From Uranotaenia lowii (Eukaryota > Arthropoda > Insecta > Diptera > Culicidae), in the NCBI RefSeq assembly GCF_029784155.1, contig NC_073692.1, positions 20,341,359-20,405,358 of the forward strand: 64,000 nt of DNA, in the 5' to 3' direction. Shown piece after piece: positions 45,664 through 56,215 of the stretch. The stretch's first letter is position 1, and each line of letters begins with the position of its first letter. The position numbers and the translations under genes are program-made. The notes under the pieces were generated by a model, which did not search any database, was not told the DNA's origin, and saw only the letters and a program-made list of their open reading frames with translations.

Positions 45664-46305
45664 TACTGATTAATTATTACTGTTTCAGGGTGTTTAGCGG
45701 AAAATATACAGCCTAAGAATATCCCAATTTTCCAATCTTGTCTTATCAGAAGCTTGGAAAGGAACGATTTGGGCTTTGAATCAAACAATCTATCCATTTT
45801 TAAACACACGCAAGCTGTCAATCGATTCTTATATACATTCTTTTTACAGCTATGCTTGGAAGATTGTTGGGAAATATTTTGGTTTTTCCTGTTGTATCCT
45901 GGGTATGACCACCGGATGTGGGTAGACTACATCCTGTGTTCATACACAGGATATAACAGGGATTCTGGGAGGCCAAGATTTTCAAAAGGCGGACCAAATT
46001 CTGGGCTACTTACTTGAGGTAAGCTATTCCTTTTAATAAATATTTTTTAATGTCTTGCTTCGGGTCAGATTCTGTCTTTACGAACGACAGCAAAAATTGA
46101 GATTTGGCACAGATTTCAATTCTGCGTCATTTGAATGTATATGTATCGTCTCCTGTGTTGCTATGCAGGGCCTCAGAGCGTGTTTTTTTTTGAATGCCTC
46201 TGATGAGGAAATGGGCGAGGATTTCAAACACTGAATATTTGTCACAAAAAATAAAAGTTTGATTTCTGTGACAAATTTGAAATTTGGCTTTTCACATCCA
46301 TAGGG
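45664..46305. other. Unassigned DNA
   Basis: The frame at 45754-46017 (plus) has no recognisable motif. An ATCCTGTGTTCATACACAGGAT hairpin-like string lies at about 45931-45952. No gene is called. Confidence 0.35.
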
Positions 46306-49153
46306 TTATAACAGGGCTGGTAGCGAGTCACTTTTTAGTGACTTGGTCACTTTTTTTGGGTCAGTCACTAAAAAGTCACTTTTTTCATCATTTGGTCACT
46401 AAAGTCACTATTTTCCGAAAAATGGTCACTTTTATCACCAAAAGTCACTTTTTTCACCGATAATAAACCAATGAAAGAGTAATTCGAATTGCGCGTGTTA
46501 ATATTGACGGTAGTAACGGTAAATTACTTGATCAGTCAGTCAGAAATTTTTTTCGCCTCCGGCGGAATTTCGGCATGTATCACCCTTGGCTTGAGACATT
46601 TCGATCTACGACATTATTTGACGTTCGTGAATTGAAACTAACTTTGATTGTAGATTCTAGTTTTTAGTTCAATCAACCTTTTGTATTGGAACTCAAAACT
46701 TGATATACAAAAACCCTATCTCGTCTTAAGTTAGAATGGGTTTTTATTAAGAAGTGTAACTAAGATTGAGATTGAAACGAACCATTTTTTTTATGAAAAA
46801 AAAATTTTTTATGTCATAACAAATGTTATGATGATATGAAATATTCTTTAAAAAACAATTTCAGACTCAATTTTATTTCGTGTTTTTTGTTCTTCTAAAT
46901 ACTTTAAAAAAGGGTTGTAATAATTTACACAAGGCCACAAAAATTACATTTTTTTAGGTGCAATGAATTTAAACGGTTATTTCAACTTATTTGGGTTCGC
47001 CGAATCTAAATATGTATGCAATATTTCTATCAGCTTTTATATTTATTATTATTTATTTCGTCTTTGGTTTAATGTTCGTACAGACTGATGACTTAAAAAC
47101 TAGGAAATTCTTCTTAAGCCTAATTTAAAACGACGTTTGCACATATTAAAATTAAACAAATTATACACTAAATTAAAAAGTTCACAACACTTGTCAATAG
47201 GGTGGTTTTGGCCATAGGCAGTACGGTGGTGAGGAATTGAAAAAAACTGACGTTGTCGAAGTGTTCTCGTTGGTACATAAATGTTAACACGTTGTAGAAT
47301 GTAAGCACAGTCAATACGGTTGGTCAATGTGTCGAATATAAAACCTTGCTGTAGTTCGACGCGTCGCTTTTCGAGTGAGGTTAGACATATCAGAGCACAC
47401 CTTTCCTCGTACGGTGGGTTTGTTATTGAAATGAAAATAATTTAAAATCTTAAGAGAAGTTTCTGCACTTTCTTTTTACAAAAACTCAAACCAAAAACAT
47501 ATTATTTAGAAATAAAAGTTTTATATGAATTAATGAGCTTTAAATAGAATCAACTTTTTTTTACACTTTCTGCTGTGATGTCAAAAATACTTGTAATGAC
47601 ATTTTTCCATAATCAGTTATCTATCAATTTTACTAGTAATAAACTCTTTATTACCAAAACTAAATGGCCGAATTTGACAAAATTTCTAGTTGAGGACACT
47701 ATTTACCAAATCAATAATTGAAAAAATAAGCACCAAAATGGTTATGATGAAACATGTTTATTGAAAAAACTCTTCCTGGAATGTTTTTAAAAACTAATCT
47801 TTTTTATTTCCATACTGTTTTTTTTCAATTTTTTAAATAAATCTACCGAATTTTATGGTACAGTTTTGTTTTCAATTTTATAATCAACTTGCCGGATTTT
47901 TTTAATCAAACTTTTTAAATTTTTAAGACATATTTTTAACAATTGTTTCCTTGTTTTAAATTCTAAATTTTCGTGTTCTTCAACCATAAGCCTTTAACTC
48001 CAAATTTTAAATAAAAAAAAACATAATTTCAACCTTCTGTTCTTTCAGGACCCAATATTTTAATCAAAAGAGACAAAATACTCAGAGCTTGTAATTCAAA
48101 GCTTAAAAACCTGCGATTGAAACTTTAAAAATTTTTATTAATATTTTTTATATGAAATCATATTTTTGGATCGATCATGATTTATAAAATTAATCTAAAA
48201 AGTTTGAAAAATTGTTCTAAGCAGCAACTTTCAAAATAAATTTTAATACGCAGTGTTAATAATAAAAGTTTAGAACTCATTATTTTTAATTGTTTATCAG
48301 TTTTTATCATTCACATATGTAATTACTCATTTTCTAACATTTCTTTGTCAGTGTAGTTGAACATGGAGGATTTTACTTTATTAAAGGTTTTATGTCTGGC
48401 TTCTATAACTGGCACTTTTAAAATAATTATAAATATGTTCTTCTTTTTATAAAATTAAATTAAAACATCAAACATTGAATAAATTCGGTTCAAAATTCAT
48501 TTCTTATTCAGTAATCGGTAATTTACATTTTAAATCGTGATTAAATATTTTTTGTTCAAATTAAAAAAATACAGCGGAATTTCTCACTAAACTTCCAGTT
48601 AAAAATGAGGAAAAGAATTCCAAATTTAGATGAATAAAAATTAACAATTATTATCATTTTCCTAACATCTATTCATGCTAAGTTTTGTACAAGATTTGAC
48701 ATTTATTTTAGAATTCAGATATTTTTTAATTTTAAATTTGCTAAGAAATTCTTCTGAAACTAATTTATTTCTTACTTTCTTGACTTATCGAAAATTTGAA
48801 ACATTCATAGTAATATGTTTCCAAAATTTAGTTTATCAGTCATTTTTTTAGTTTTTGTGTTGAACATGAGTGACAAATGGTGTAAGAAAACACTTTCCTT
48901 TTCAATTGTTTATTTTTGGTATTGTTATTAATTTTATCTAAATTTGAATTTTGAAAACCCCCCCGGAAGGGTCCATCGCACGGGCCTGACTGGTCACATT
49001 TTGTGTACTTTAAAGTTATTTTTTCGTTCTACATAGTCACTATTTGGTCACTTTTTTCGGTCCTCAAAGTCACTATTTGGTCACTTTTTTTCAAATTTTG
49101 GTCACTAAAGTCCCTACTATTTCATTATCAAACCGCTACCAGCCCTGTTATAA
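46306..49153. mobile_element. hAT-like element with CAGGGCTGGTAGCG ends
   Basis: CAGGGCTGGTAGCG (46312-46325) and its exact reverse complement (49134-49147) form 14-bp terminal inverted repeats. Both are flanked by TTATAA (46306-46311, 49148-49153). Subterminal arrays of GTCACTTTTT and TTGGTCAC occur at both ends (46326-46450, 49035-49110), as expected for binding sites. A CAGGG start fits hAT, but only 6 bp of flanking duplication are identical instead of 8. The 2.8-kb interior is AT-rich, has no transposase and carries a LINE fragment. Confidence 0.65.
47020..47420 (-). pseudogene. LINE ORF2 C-terminal fragment
   Basis: On the minus strand, frames read EKRRVELQQGFIFDTLTNRI then DCAYILQRVNIYVPTRTLRQ, QFFSIPHHRTAYGQNHPIDK and FNLVYNLFNFNMCKRRFKLG (ORF part 47100-47327), ending at a stop. 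This order of blocks is typical of the C-terminus of Jockey/CR1-type LINE ORF2 proteins. The downstream AT-rich tail contains ATAATAATAAAT-type repeats. It is a 5'-truncated insertion inside the hAT-like element. Confidence 0.5.
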
Positions 49154-50047
49154 AGATTGGATTAAAGAAAACATAAAGCTGACATCGATTCGCTGTATTT
49201 ATTCCACTAAGAAAACTGTCCATTGTGTGCAATAAAACACTGCTGTTGAGGAACTGAACGACGAAATAACTAGTAGTGTGTGTGTTGTGTTATGACTCCC
49301 GTAAAAAAAAGAATCGTTGTTCACCTGTGGCAGTTCTACGACACTGCTACGATCGTAGTAGTTGCAGTCTAGTACTGATTATCATCCTCGTTCAGCTGGA
49401 GAACCTATGAAAACCTACTCGTTGCGGGTATTGCATGTGTTGATAATTGACGATCTGTCACCGGTTTCCCCACCTCAGATAACAACAACAGTCGAGTTCT
49501 TTGTCCCGGGAACAATTTGCGTTCTAGAATTGTCGAACAACACCCCCCGGAGGGTGTGCACATTATTTCGTCGCCATCTTCAGCTATAGACATTTTTCGA
49601 ATTGATTTATCGCGAAGGGGCAGGGTTGTAAAACCGCACAACTGATTGTAATTCGAAACAACCGGGGGCTAAGTCGATGTAACCTTGACAAAGACGGAAG
49701 GTCGGAGCTCTGTGATGAGTTATGCACCAGTTTTCCCGGCTATCTTTGCTGGTGTGGGACAAAAATTAAAAAATTCCAACCAGCAGCTTCGTCGTCGGTA
49801 ATTGAATCTGAAAAACTTTCCGTTCGCAGCACATCTATGCATATTAGAGTACAAATGCGTACAAACCGACGACAGCACTTGTCATTTCTAGGCTGCAATT
49901 AGTATTCGATTAGTCACCCGTCTCGGCGATGTTGTTCATTTCGAGGAAATTGCACTTTCGACTGTATGGCGGCGTATTTAACTCAAATCACCTGGTTCAG
50001 GTTTCTCGCAGGTATTATTGCACACACTGGATGAATGGTGGTCATCA
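49154..50047. other. GC-richer unique DNA, no supported gene
   Basis: The composition is unlike the flanking repeats. Opposed open frames (49362-49589 plus, 49405-49641 minus) have no motif and contradict each other. It could be host intron or upstream sequence of the minus-strand frame at 50048-50242. Confidence 0.35.
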
Positions 50048-50242
50048 TCATTGCGAGCTGCAATCAGTATCTACCGACCGAGAGGTGATATAAAATTTAG
50101 CTTCTCCGGTGTAGTCCCAGGTGATTGTCATCAATAAACGTGCTTCGGGAGTTTTATTAGCTGTTTTTTTTGCGTCCATTGCAATTCCCATTAAGTTCAT
50201 TACGACCACCAACAGTGTAGAAATCAGACGGGTACATTGCAT
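50048..50242 (-). CDS. Possible small secreted peptide or signal-peptide exon
   Basis: A 64-residue frame begins MQCTRLISTLLVVVMNLMGI. This is a textbook signal-peptide layout: a basic residue at position 5, a hydrophobic core at about 7-21, and small residues near AMDAKK for cleavage. The remaining ~40 residues (TPEARLLMTITWDYTG, three TGA-proximal residues CSS) contain one potential N-glycosylation site (NKT). A GT donor-like CGGTAGAT lies near its end, so it might be a first exon. No family is recognised, and short hydrophobic frames arise by chance in AT-rich DNA. Confidence 0.3.
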   Translation of the reverse strand: MQCTRLISTLLVVVMNLMGIAMDAKKTANKTPEARLLMTITWDYTGEAKFYITSRSVDTDCSSQ

Positions 50243-50994
50243 TGTAATATTCTGTTTATGAACTTATGTAAATATTTCAACATCACTCTGAATCGCTGAT
50301 GGGGAACGGTATAAGTCATACAACAGACTGTTCAACCTTTTAGATTCCTGTCTACATTAAACTATACACAAAAGAGTAAATTCGCTACATTGAAGTTCGC
50401 TTCAGTACTACTTATTCCAGAGTAATATCATTTTTTTTTGTATCAACAAGGTGTGCGCAGAATTTTTTCCTAGCTGCAAAACTCCAAGTTTGCCATTCAA
50501 AAACAAGATTTCTTCGGGTACTGTACGATTCTGTACAATTCGGGTACTGTACTCTGCTCTGCTAGCATGATGAAGGTAACAGACAGTTTCCTTCACCCCC
50601 TAATTTTTATGGCTCCACAGTTCAATTTATCCCAACTTTTTTGTGGATGGTTTTTAACTAACATATGCAGAAAATGTTAAAATGGGGTTTTTTTTTTCAA
50701 CAAATTAGGCCTACTTTTAAAATTGTTTACTCAAATAATCCCCAATTCACTTCAAACAATTTGTAAACCATTTTAATGTTTTTGAGCATGGCATTGTAAA
50801 TAAATTCGTTTAAAAGTATTAATGGAGTCTTATAATAATTTGAACAAAAGTTAGATTCTTTTCGCTTTAAAATTGGTTTCAGTTATTTTTTGTGCCTTTT
50901 CCTCATATTATATCATTCCTTAAAACCAAAATGTAAATTTAAAAAATTAAAAAACTTCATTAAAACTGTCTAAAATAAAATTTGTCAGAATTTT
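50243..50994. other. AT-rich DNA upstream of the small frame
   Basis: Read on the minus strand, a TGTATAGTTTAATG string lies about 120 bp upstream of the ATG at 50242 and could serve as a TATA element, but this is weak. Nothing else is recognised. Confidence 0.25.
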
Positions 50995-51430
50995 TCCAGC
51001 ACGTGTCCGGGCCGGACAAATCCGGGCAAATTTTAAATAAAAACCTGGTAAAATTCGAGCATTTGATTTCAAAATTGTCGACTAAATGATCCGGGCAAAT
51101 TTAATCAAAACCCATAAATTATTCAACAAAAATCATGAAAAAAAAATTTTTTCATCAAAACGTATCAAAAGATTTTTAATAGTATTTTTTTTTTAATATT
51201 TTATGATTATTTTTATGAAGCTTGTTTAAAAAACTTTATTTTGGAGGCATAAAAAAAATATTATCATTTTTTTTTTAATTTGATTTACAAATAAAGTAAA
51301 TAAATCCGAGCAAAATCCGGACTTTTTTCAATGAAGCCTGAGCAACCGGGCCGGGCTGGACTGTACCCAAATTTTGTAGTAAATATCCGGGCACACCCAG
51401 ATAAAACCGAGAAATCTGGCAACTTAGCCT
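50995..51430 (+). repeat. CCGGGC-motif dispersed repeat, complete copy
   Basis: It opens with GTGTCCGGGCCGGACAAATC, has ATTTGATTTCAAAATTGTCG and ATCCGGGCAAATTTAATC, and closes with AACCGGGCCGGGCTGGACTG, ATATCCGGGCACACC and AATCTGGCAACTTAG. It is about 435 bp with no coding capacity. CCGGGC boxes are concentrated at both ends. Confidence 0.7.
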
Positions 51431-51875
51431 AGAGTAATATTCATTTTTCAAATTTAAATAAAAATTAGCCTAGAGAATCGACAATTTTTCGAGTCGGAGT
51501 AGCAACAAAACAAGATTTCTAAATTTTAAAGAGTTACGTTGTTTTGTCATGCCTTCTAAAAGTAGTGCTTACATAAACCGATACTCAAAAAAATTAAAAT
51601 GTATTGGATCTATTTGTTTACCTATACAGTTAAAAGACTTCTTCTTTGACATGCTATTGGATTATCCTTTTATGTTCTTCCAAAACTACAAATGGAAACT
51701 TCTTTTAGTTCGTTTTTTTCTTCCAAAAACGCTTTAGTATTACTAAATTTAGTCTATTGCTTCCTACTAGGGACTGGAGTATTTTTCGTCATTTTGACAT
51801 TTAGCTTTTGTTCACGTTGGAAATGAAAAAATGAAATGCTGAATAAAAGAAGACTTTTCGCAAAAAATATTTTTA
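51431..51875. other. AT-rich DNA, no gene supported
   Basis: The frame at 51549-51737 (plus) has an ATG start but no recognisable motif. Confidence 0.35.
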
Positions 51876-52062
51876 AGCTTGTGTTATAGCTCAGTTGGCA
51901 AGCCAGTTGACTTCTGAGCCGATGACTGCGAATTTGAGCCTAAGAGTAAACATCGAACACAGTTGTACCGGATAAGTTTTTCAAAAACTGTTCGCCAACT
52001 GCAACATTACTAGAAGTAGCGAATGCCATAAAGATGGTAAAACGACTATAATCGAAAAAAAT
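51876..52062 (+). repeat. tRNA-derived SINE, family A, most complete copy
   Basis: The head is GCTTGTGTTATAGCTCAGTTGGCAAG-like (A box TAGCTCAGTTGG) with a B-box-like GAATTTGAGCC. The body reads AACATCGAACACAGTTGTAC, CGGATAAGTTTTTC, CTGTTCGCCAACTGCA and GCGAATGCCATAAAGATGG, and an A-run ends it. It matches 6487-6605 (head and early body) and 14127-14226 (body). Confidence 0.7.
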
Positions 52063-52089
52063 TTTAAGCTGTTTTAACAAGCAACAAAT

Positions 52090-52500
52090 AGGAAAAATGG
52101 ATTTTTAATTTTTATGCCAAATAACTTAGAATGCATAACGTTGTTATCTGGTGTTTTCTCGAAAAAAAAATTTTTCCTTCAAAAATCGACTTTAGTATTT
52201 CCAAAATCACGTAAGTGGGGACAACAAAAAATCGCAAAAAAACGAAATTTTAATTTTGAAACCAAACGACTTAAAAATGCATAAAACGTTGTGATCAGGT
52301 GTTATCTAAAAAAAAAATTGGCTTTAAATCGACTTTGTGTTACTTAGTCGGTTTTCCGAAAACGGCGGGTTTTTATGAAAAAAGTCCCAGAAAGTCTATT
52401 TTTAACTATTTTTTTTTCGACAAAACACCCGATTTCGACGTTTTATGCATTTTTAAATCATATGGTATCGAAATTAAATTTTTGATTTTTCCGATTTCTT
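52090..52500. repeat. GAGGCACC-family repeat, copy 3
   Basis: Two head-to-tail blocks with the family core (ATGCCAAATAACTTAGAATGC and AACGACTTAAAAATGCATAA, each followed by a TCWGGTGTTWTCT-like string) are followed by an inverted core (CGACGTTTTATGCATTTTTA). The GAGGCACC ends themselves are not seen. Confidence 0.5.
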
Positions 52501-52733
52501 TTGCCAGATTGGTCTTTTGGTCAGATAATATGAAAAATGTACATTATATGATTCAACCTGATGGCTGGAAAAACACGGGATCAATTACACAGGCTGGGAA
52601 AATGATCAATTACAAGATTTGGAACTCTAGCGGCAATCGATTGACAAAATCAAAAGGCGCCACCATCGAATGCTGCGGCAGAAATGCAAATACTCAGTAT
52701 AAACATGCTAGGGAAAAAACCAATTTATATTAA
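52501..52733 (+). other. Open frame, unrecognised
   Basis: The C-terminal half of the frame at 52299-52733 leaves the repeat and reads NVHYMIQPDGWKNTGSITQA, then GNRLTKSKGATIECCGRNAN, ending at TAA. Its composition is protein-like, but I recognise no domain. It has no own signal for a start, and the N-terminal half is repeat DNA. It may be a decayed exon or chance. Confidence 0.2.
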
Positions 52734-54159
52734 CGGTCGGAAATAATTAGCACTTTGAGGGTTCATTTGCACAACAAATACACTGAGGTCTTTCTACGTA
52801 GTTTTTGCTCTTCAGAATTTGCACGGTTTTTCGGTATCAGTGTTTTATTCGCTATTCGAGGCTTTTTTTCCTTAAAAAATTTCTTTTATTGGCAATAATA
52901 GACCAGTGGCTTGAAAATCCTATCATATGAATATTAAGTAAAAAATCCCCATCAGTAGAAGTTGAAATTTGAAGTAATTGAAATCGAAAGTAAAAGTTGA
53001 AATTTGTTCGGCACTATATTGAAATCCAAGATGGCGGCTTCTGCTTTACTTTTAAATTCTGTAAATAACTAATATGCTTATTGAGTAAAAGGGTTCACAG
53101 GAAGAATTTGATTTTCTTTGTCAACAGGATAAACCAAGATATATGTAAGCAAAGTAAGGTGAAACAAGACAAAACAAGGTACGATGATAAATCAAAATCA
53201 AACAAGGTTACAAAAGATAAAATTTATCTGCATCTGAAAGAATTAAACTAATTTAAATTAAGACTTTTGGAAAAAAATCTGTATTATAACATAAGTAAGG
53301 ATCCCAATCAAAATAAAAACCTGGCCACGTCATAAAAACCTCAATTTTAATCAGTCAGTGGCATAGGTTTCCTTCAAAAATTGGTAAAAGTATGTCAGAG
53401 TTTATTTTGCAAATTTATTCTGAAATTGAATAAAAGCATATCAAAGTGCATTTTAAAACCCCTCGGAACGAGGTGTACGAGCAAACAATTCAATCATCGA
53501 GAAATGTTGACCTTTTCTGTAAGTAGATTGTGTTAAGGTCTGTTAAAAGATTGTCCGTTGGTATTTATATGAAAAATAAGAGACAAGAGATAGGTATCTT
53601 TGAATCTATTGTAAATCGGTTCTATCGTATTGGTTCTATTGTAAATCGTTTGTCCTGACTTTTTGGGTAAATGATCTCAATGTACGCTTTTTGGTGTTTG
53701 CGGGATATGGTAACTTTAAGCTCAGAGCGCCTATGTGTTCAGTCATACACCCCAGTGTAAATAATGAAAAAAATGATTTATTACGCTTACCACACAACGT
53801 TAAAAAATAACAACAATTTCTTCTCAGCTGTCAGCGTTTGCATTGTACTACTCTTCAAAAAAATCATCAACAAATAATCTGCACCGAAATGTGCACCAAC
53901 AACAAAAAAGATCATCAGTGGAAAATGTTAGAAAAATCTGTAGTTTTTTTTAAATTTCCTCAGGTTGTTGATATAGTTAATTACCTTAAATGAGTTGTAA
54001 AACCCGGAAGTTACTTCCAACTGTGTAATTTTCTCTCATAATTTCACATGAATTTCTGTGCGGACAGAATCTGTACTAAAAAATAATGAAAAAATATGTT
54101 TTTAAGATAAATATGTACTTGGGGCTACCAAGCCCACTGCTGTTTTGGATATTTTATCT
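52734..54159. other. Unassigned DNA
   Basis: A short GGTGAAACAAGACAAAACAAGG-like purine tract lies at about 53158-53215. No gene, terminal repeats or SINE were recognised. Confidence 0.4.
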
Positions 54160-55037
54160 TACTGTCAAAGGTGGCGTTCAAAGCTGCCTGGTGATTTCGT
54201 TAAACAATCAGGACATCGCGAAAAAAAATCAGGATTTTTCAAGACACCAGTAGATTCTGTAGACTTCTTAATTTATGCAACAGAAGAGAACATCTTCTTG
54301 GATGGCTGCAGTTTATATCGAAAAATACCGTTTCAATGTCATCTGAACCGAGTTTGAGAAAGGAATCATTCTTGGCGACGAAAATCCCAAGAAAAAAAAT
54401 CTGAACCGAAGATTACCATCGGTTAAAGAGGTTAAACTGTTTAATTACAGATTCATTTGATGTCCTCATGATTTATCCGAAAATTCAATTAGGCCGGAAC
54501 AAATTTCAAATCCTTCTTTTGTCACTCGAAGTTGGAGCATCGCGAGGGGGGGGGGGGGGGGGACAATAAAAAATACTGCGAAAAACAAATAAATTGGAAT
54601 AAATTGCACGAAAGCTTGTATGCAAAAAAAATGCATACTATATCATTGTACAAAACCTATAAATCAAGAATTTTTTTTATCGAAAAATTCAATCAAATCA
54701 AGAATACAAAAGGTGAAATAACTCCAATCTTCCAAAATAAGTTTTTGGGCTTGTAATCTTTCGGATGTTGGATTTTTTTCTCTAAATTTACATAAAATAC
54801 TTCAAACTTTATTTATTTCCCCCTTCGGGTTTTTAGAAATTTCGAAGGGCGGGGGGGGGGGGGGGGGGTGACAAAAGAAGAAATTGATATTTGTGTCAGC
54901 CTTATTATTTAGATTATTTTTTTAAATCAGGACAATTCAGGGCATTTTTAAGACCAATTTTCAAAAATCAGGACAATTTGAAATTTTTCGAAAATCAGAA
55001 AGGTCGCCTCTCGAAAATCAGGACAAATCCTGAAGAA
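54160..55037. repeat. AATCAGGACA-motif repeat interrupted by the G-run repeat
   Basis: The string AATCAGGACA or AAATCAGGA recurs near 54208, 54226 and at 54926-55035. The same motif appears in the hAT-like element at 55389-59363, suggesting related MITEs. The copy of the CCCCCTTCGGG repeat at 54540-54906 sits between the two motif clusters. Confidence 0.4.
54540..54906. repeat. CCCCCTTCGGGTTTTT repeat, copy 2, with long G homopolymers
   Basis: It matches 481-756 block for block. Two unusual poly-G runs lie at about 54545-54562 (followed by ACAATAAAAAATAC) and 54849-54868 (followed by TGACAAAAGAAG). The first copy has only interrupted G tracts at the second position. Runs of G this long can form quadruplexes and are error-prone in assembly. 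Confidence 0.6.
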
Positions 55038-55254
55038 TCAGGCCGATGACATAGTAAGTGCGATGCGATGTGGCGAATGCGATTCAATGCGGTGCACCAC
55101 ATTTGATGAAAATGTATTTGAATCGCTTAAACCTGACATACTCAACGCGGCCAAGCAGATGTCAATTTGTTCCGCCACTCGAGTTCGCATAGGCTGCGTC
55201 CGTTAATTTTCCGCTGATTCGCATCGCATCGCACTCATTATGTCATCGGCCTCA
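55038..55254. mobile_element. MITE with GGCCGATGACATAGT ends, TCA duplication, copy 2
   Basis: The 211-bp element (55041-55251) has ends GGCCGATGACATAGTAAGTG and CACTCATTATGTCATCGGCC, flanked by TCA on both sides (55038-55040, 55252-55254). The interior is the reverse complement of the copy at 35917-36138 (shared AACCTGACATACTCAACGCG against the inverse there). Joining the flanks restores an AATCAGGACACC string typical of the surrounding repeat, which confirms the insertion site. Confidence 0.85.
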
Positions 55255-55907
55255 GGACACCTCTGGCACCTTTGGTTCGGAGAATAATCCTACCAAGAAA
55301 AAACTGTGTTTGCTCCCAGACTTCTCCTCAACACAATGCGCAATAGATTTGTGCTGAGAAGGGAATTCTCTTGATCAGCGGATATGAACAGAGTTGCCAA
55401 CATTTTTTCTTCAAAATTCAGGAATCCTTGTATTTAAAAATCAGGATAAATCAAGCTTAAACAAGAAAGCTGAACTGATGAGTTTCATTTGTTCTATTAA
55501 AAAAAAGGTTTAGTTTTCGATCATAGTAATATGATAAATTATAGGTCCTACCCTTCTTTATAGGTATTTACCAATTCGATGATTTAGTAAGCGGTCAGTT
55601 CATTTGTTCGTGCGTTTGTATTTGGTCACGTATTATAAGCAATACTTAACAATTTCAATGAACTTTTAATTGACAGTTCAATCAGTCATCATGATGTGGA
55701 TTTTGTTTTTCTCTGAACAACTTCCAAAAATAAGAAAAATATTCAATTAATTAAAATTTACTGAATAACGTTCTCATCGTTGGTCCAAAAAAGGTGAAAA
55801 AAAGAGTAGAAAAAAATATTTGCATACAAATTCAGCTGTAATAACAAAAAGTTTGATGAATCTGAACACTAGAAGAAATATTTTAGTTGAAATGCGTACC
55901 TACCTAC

Positions 55908-56215
55908 CTAAGGGTCCAGCGCCGATTGACCGGCGCATAGGGCTGAGATAAAAGATCTCCACTGCTGGCGATTCGGAGCCAGCGTCTTCACTTGCTGCCA
56001 GCCGAGGTTCTCGTCAACTGTGCGGATTTCAGCGGCTAGACTTCGCCGCCACGAGATTTTGGGCCTGCCTCTTCTTCGATGCCCATCTGGATTCCAGTCA
56101 AGCGCCTCTCTGCAAATCTCGTTTTCATCTCTTCGCAGCGTGTGCCCAATCCATCTCCACTTACGTTCCCGAATCTCGATTTCTAGCGCCTTTTGATGAC
56201 ACCGGCAATGTTTGA
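55908..56215 (-). pseudogene. Frameshifted C-terminus of the RTE-like polyprotein
   Basis: Beyond the break near 56190-56215 the protein continues in a different frame with RERKWRWIGHTLRR and HRRRGRPKISWRRSLAAEIR, a basic C-terminal block common to RTE-group and related proteins, and ends at TAG 55908-55910. With this part the full product would be about 990 residues, the usual length for the group. One single-base indel explains the break. Whether it is genuine or a sequencing error cannot be told from the sequence. Confidence 0.75.
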
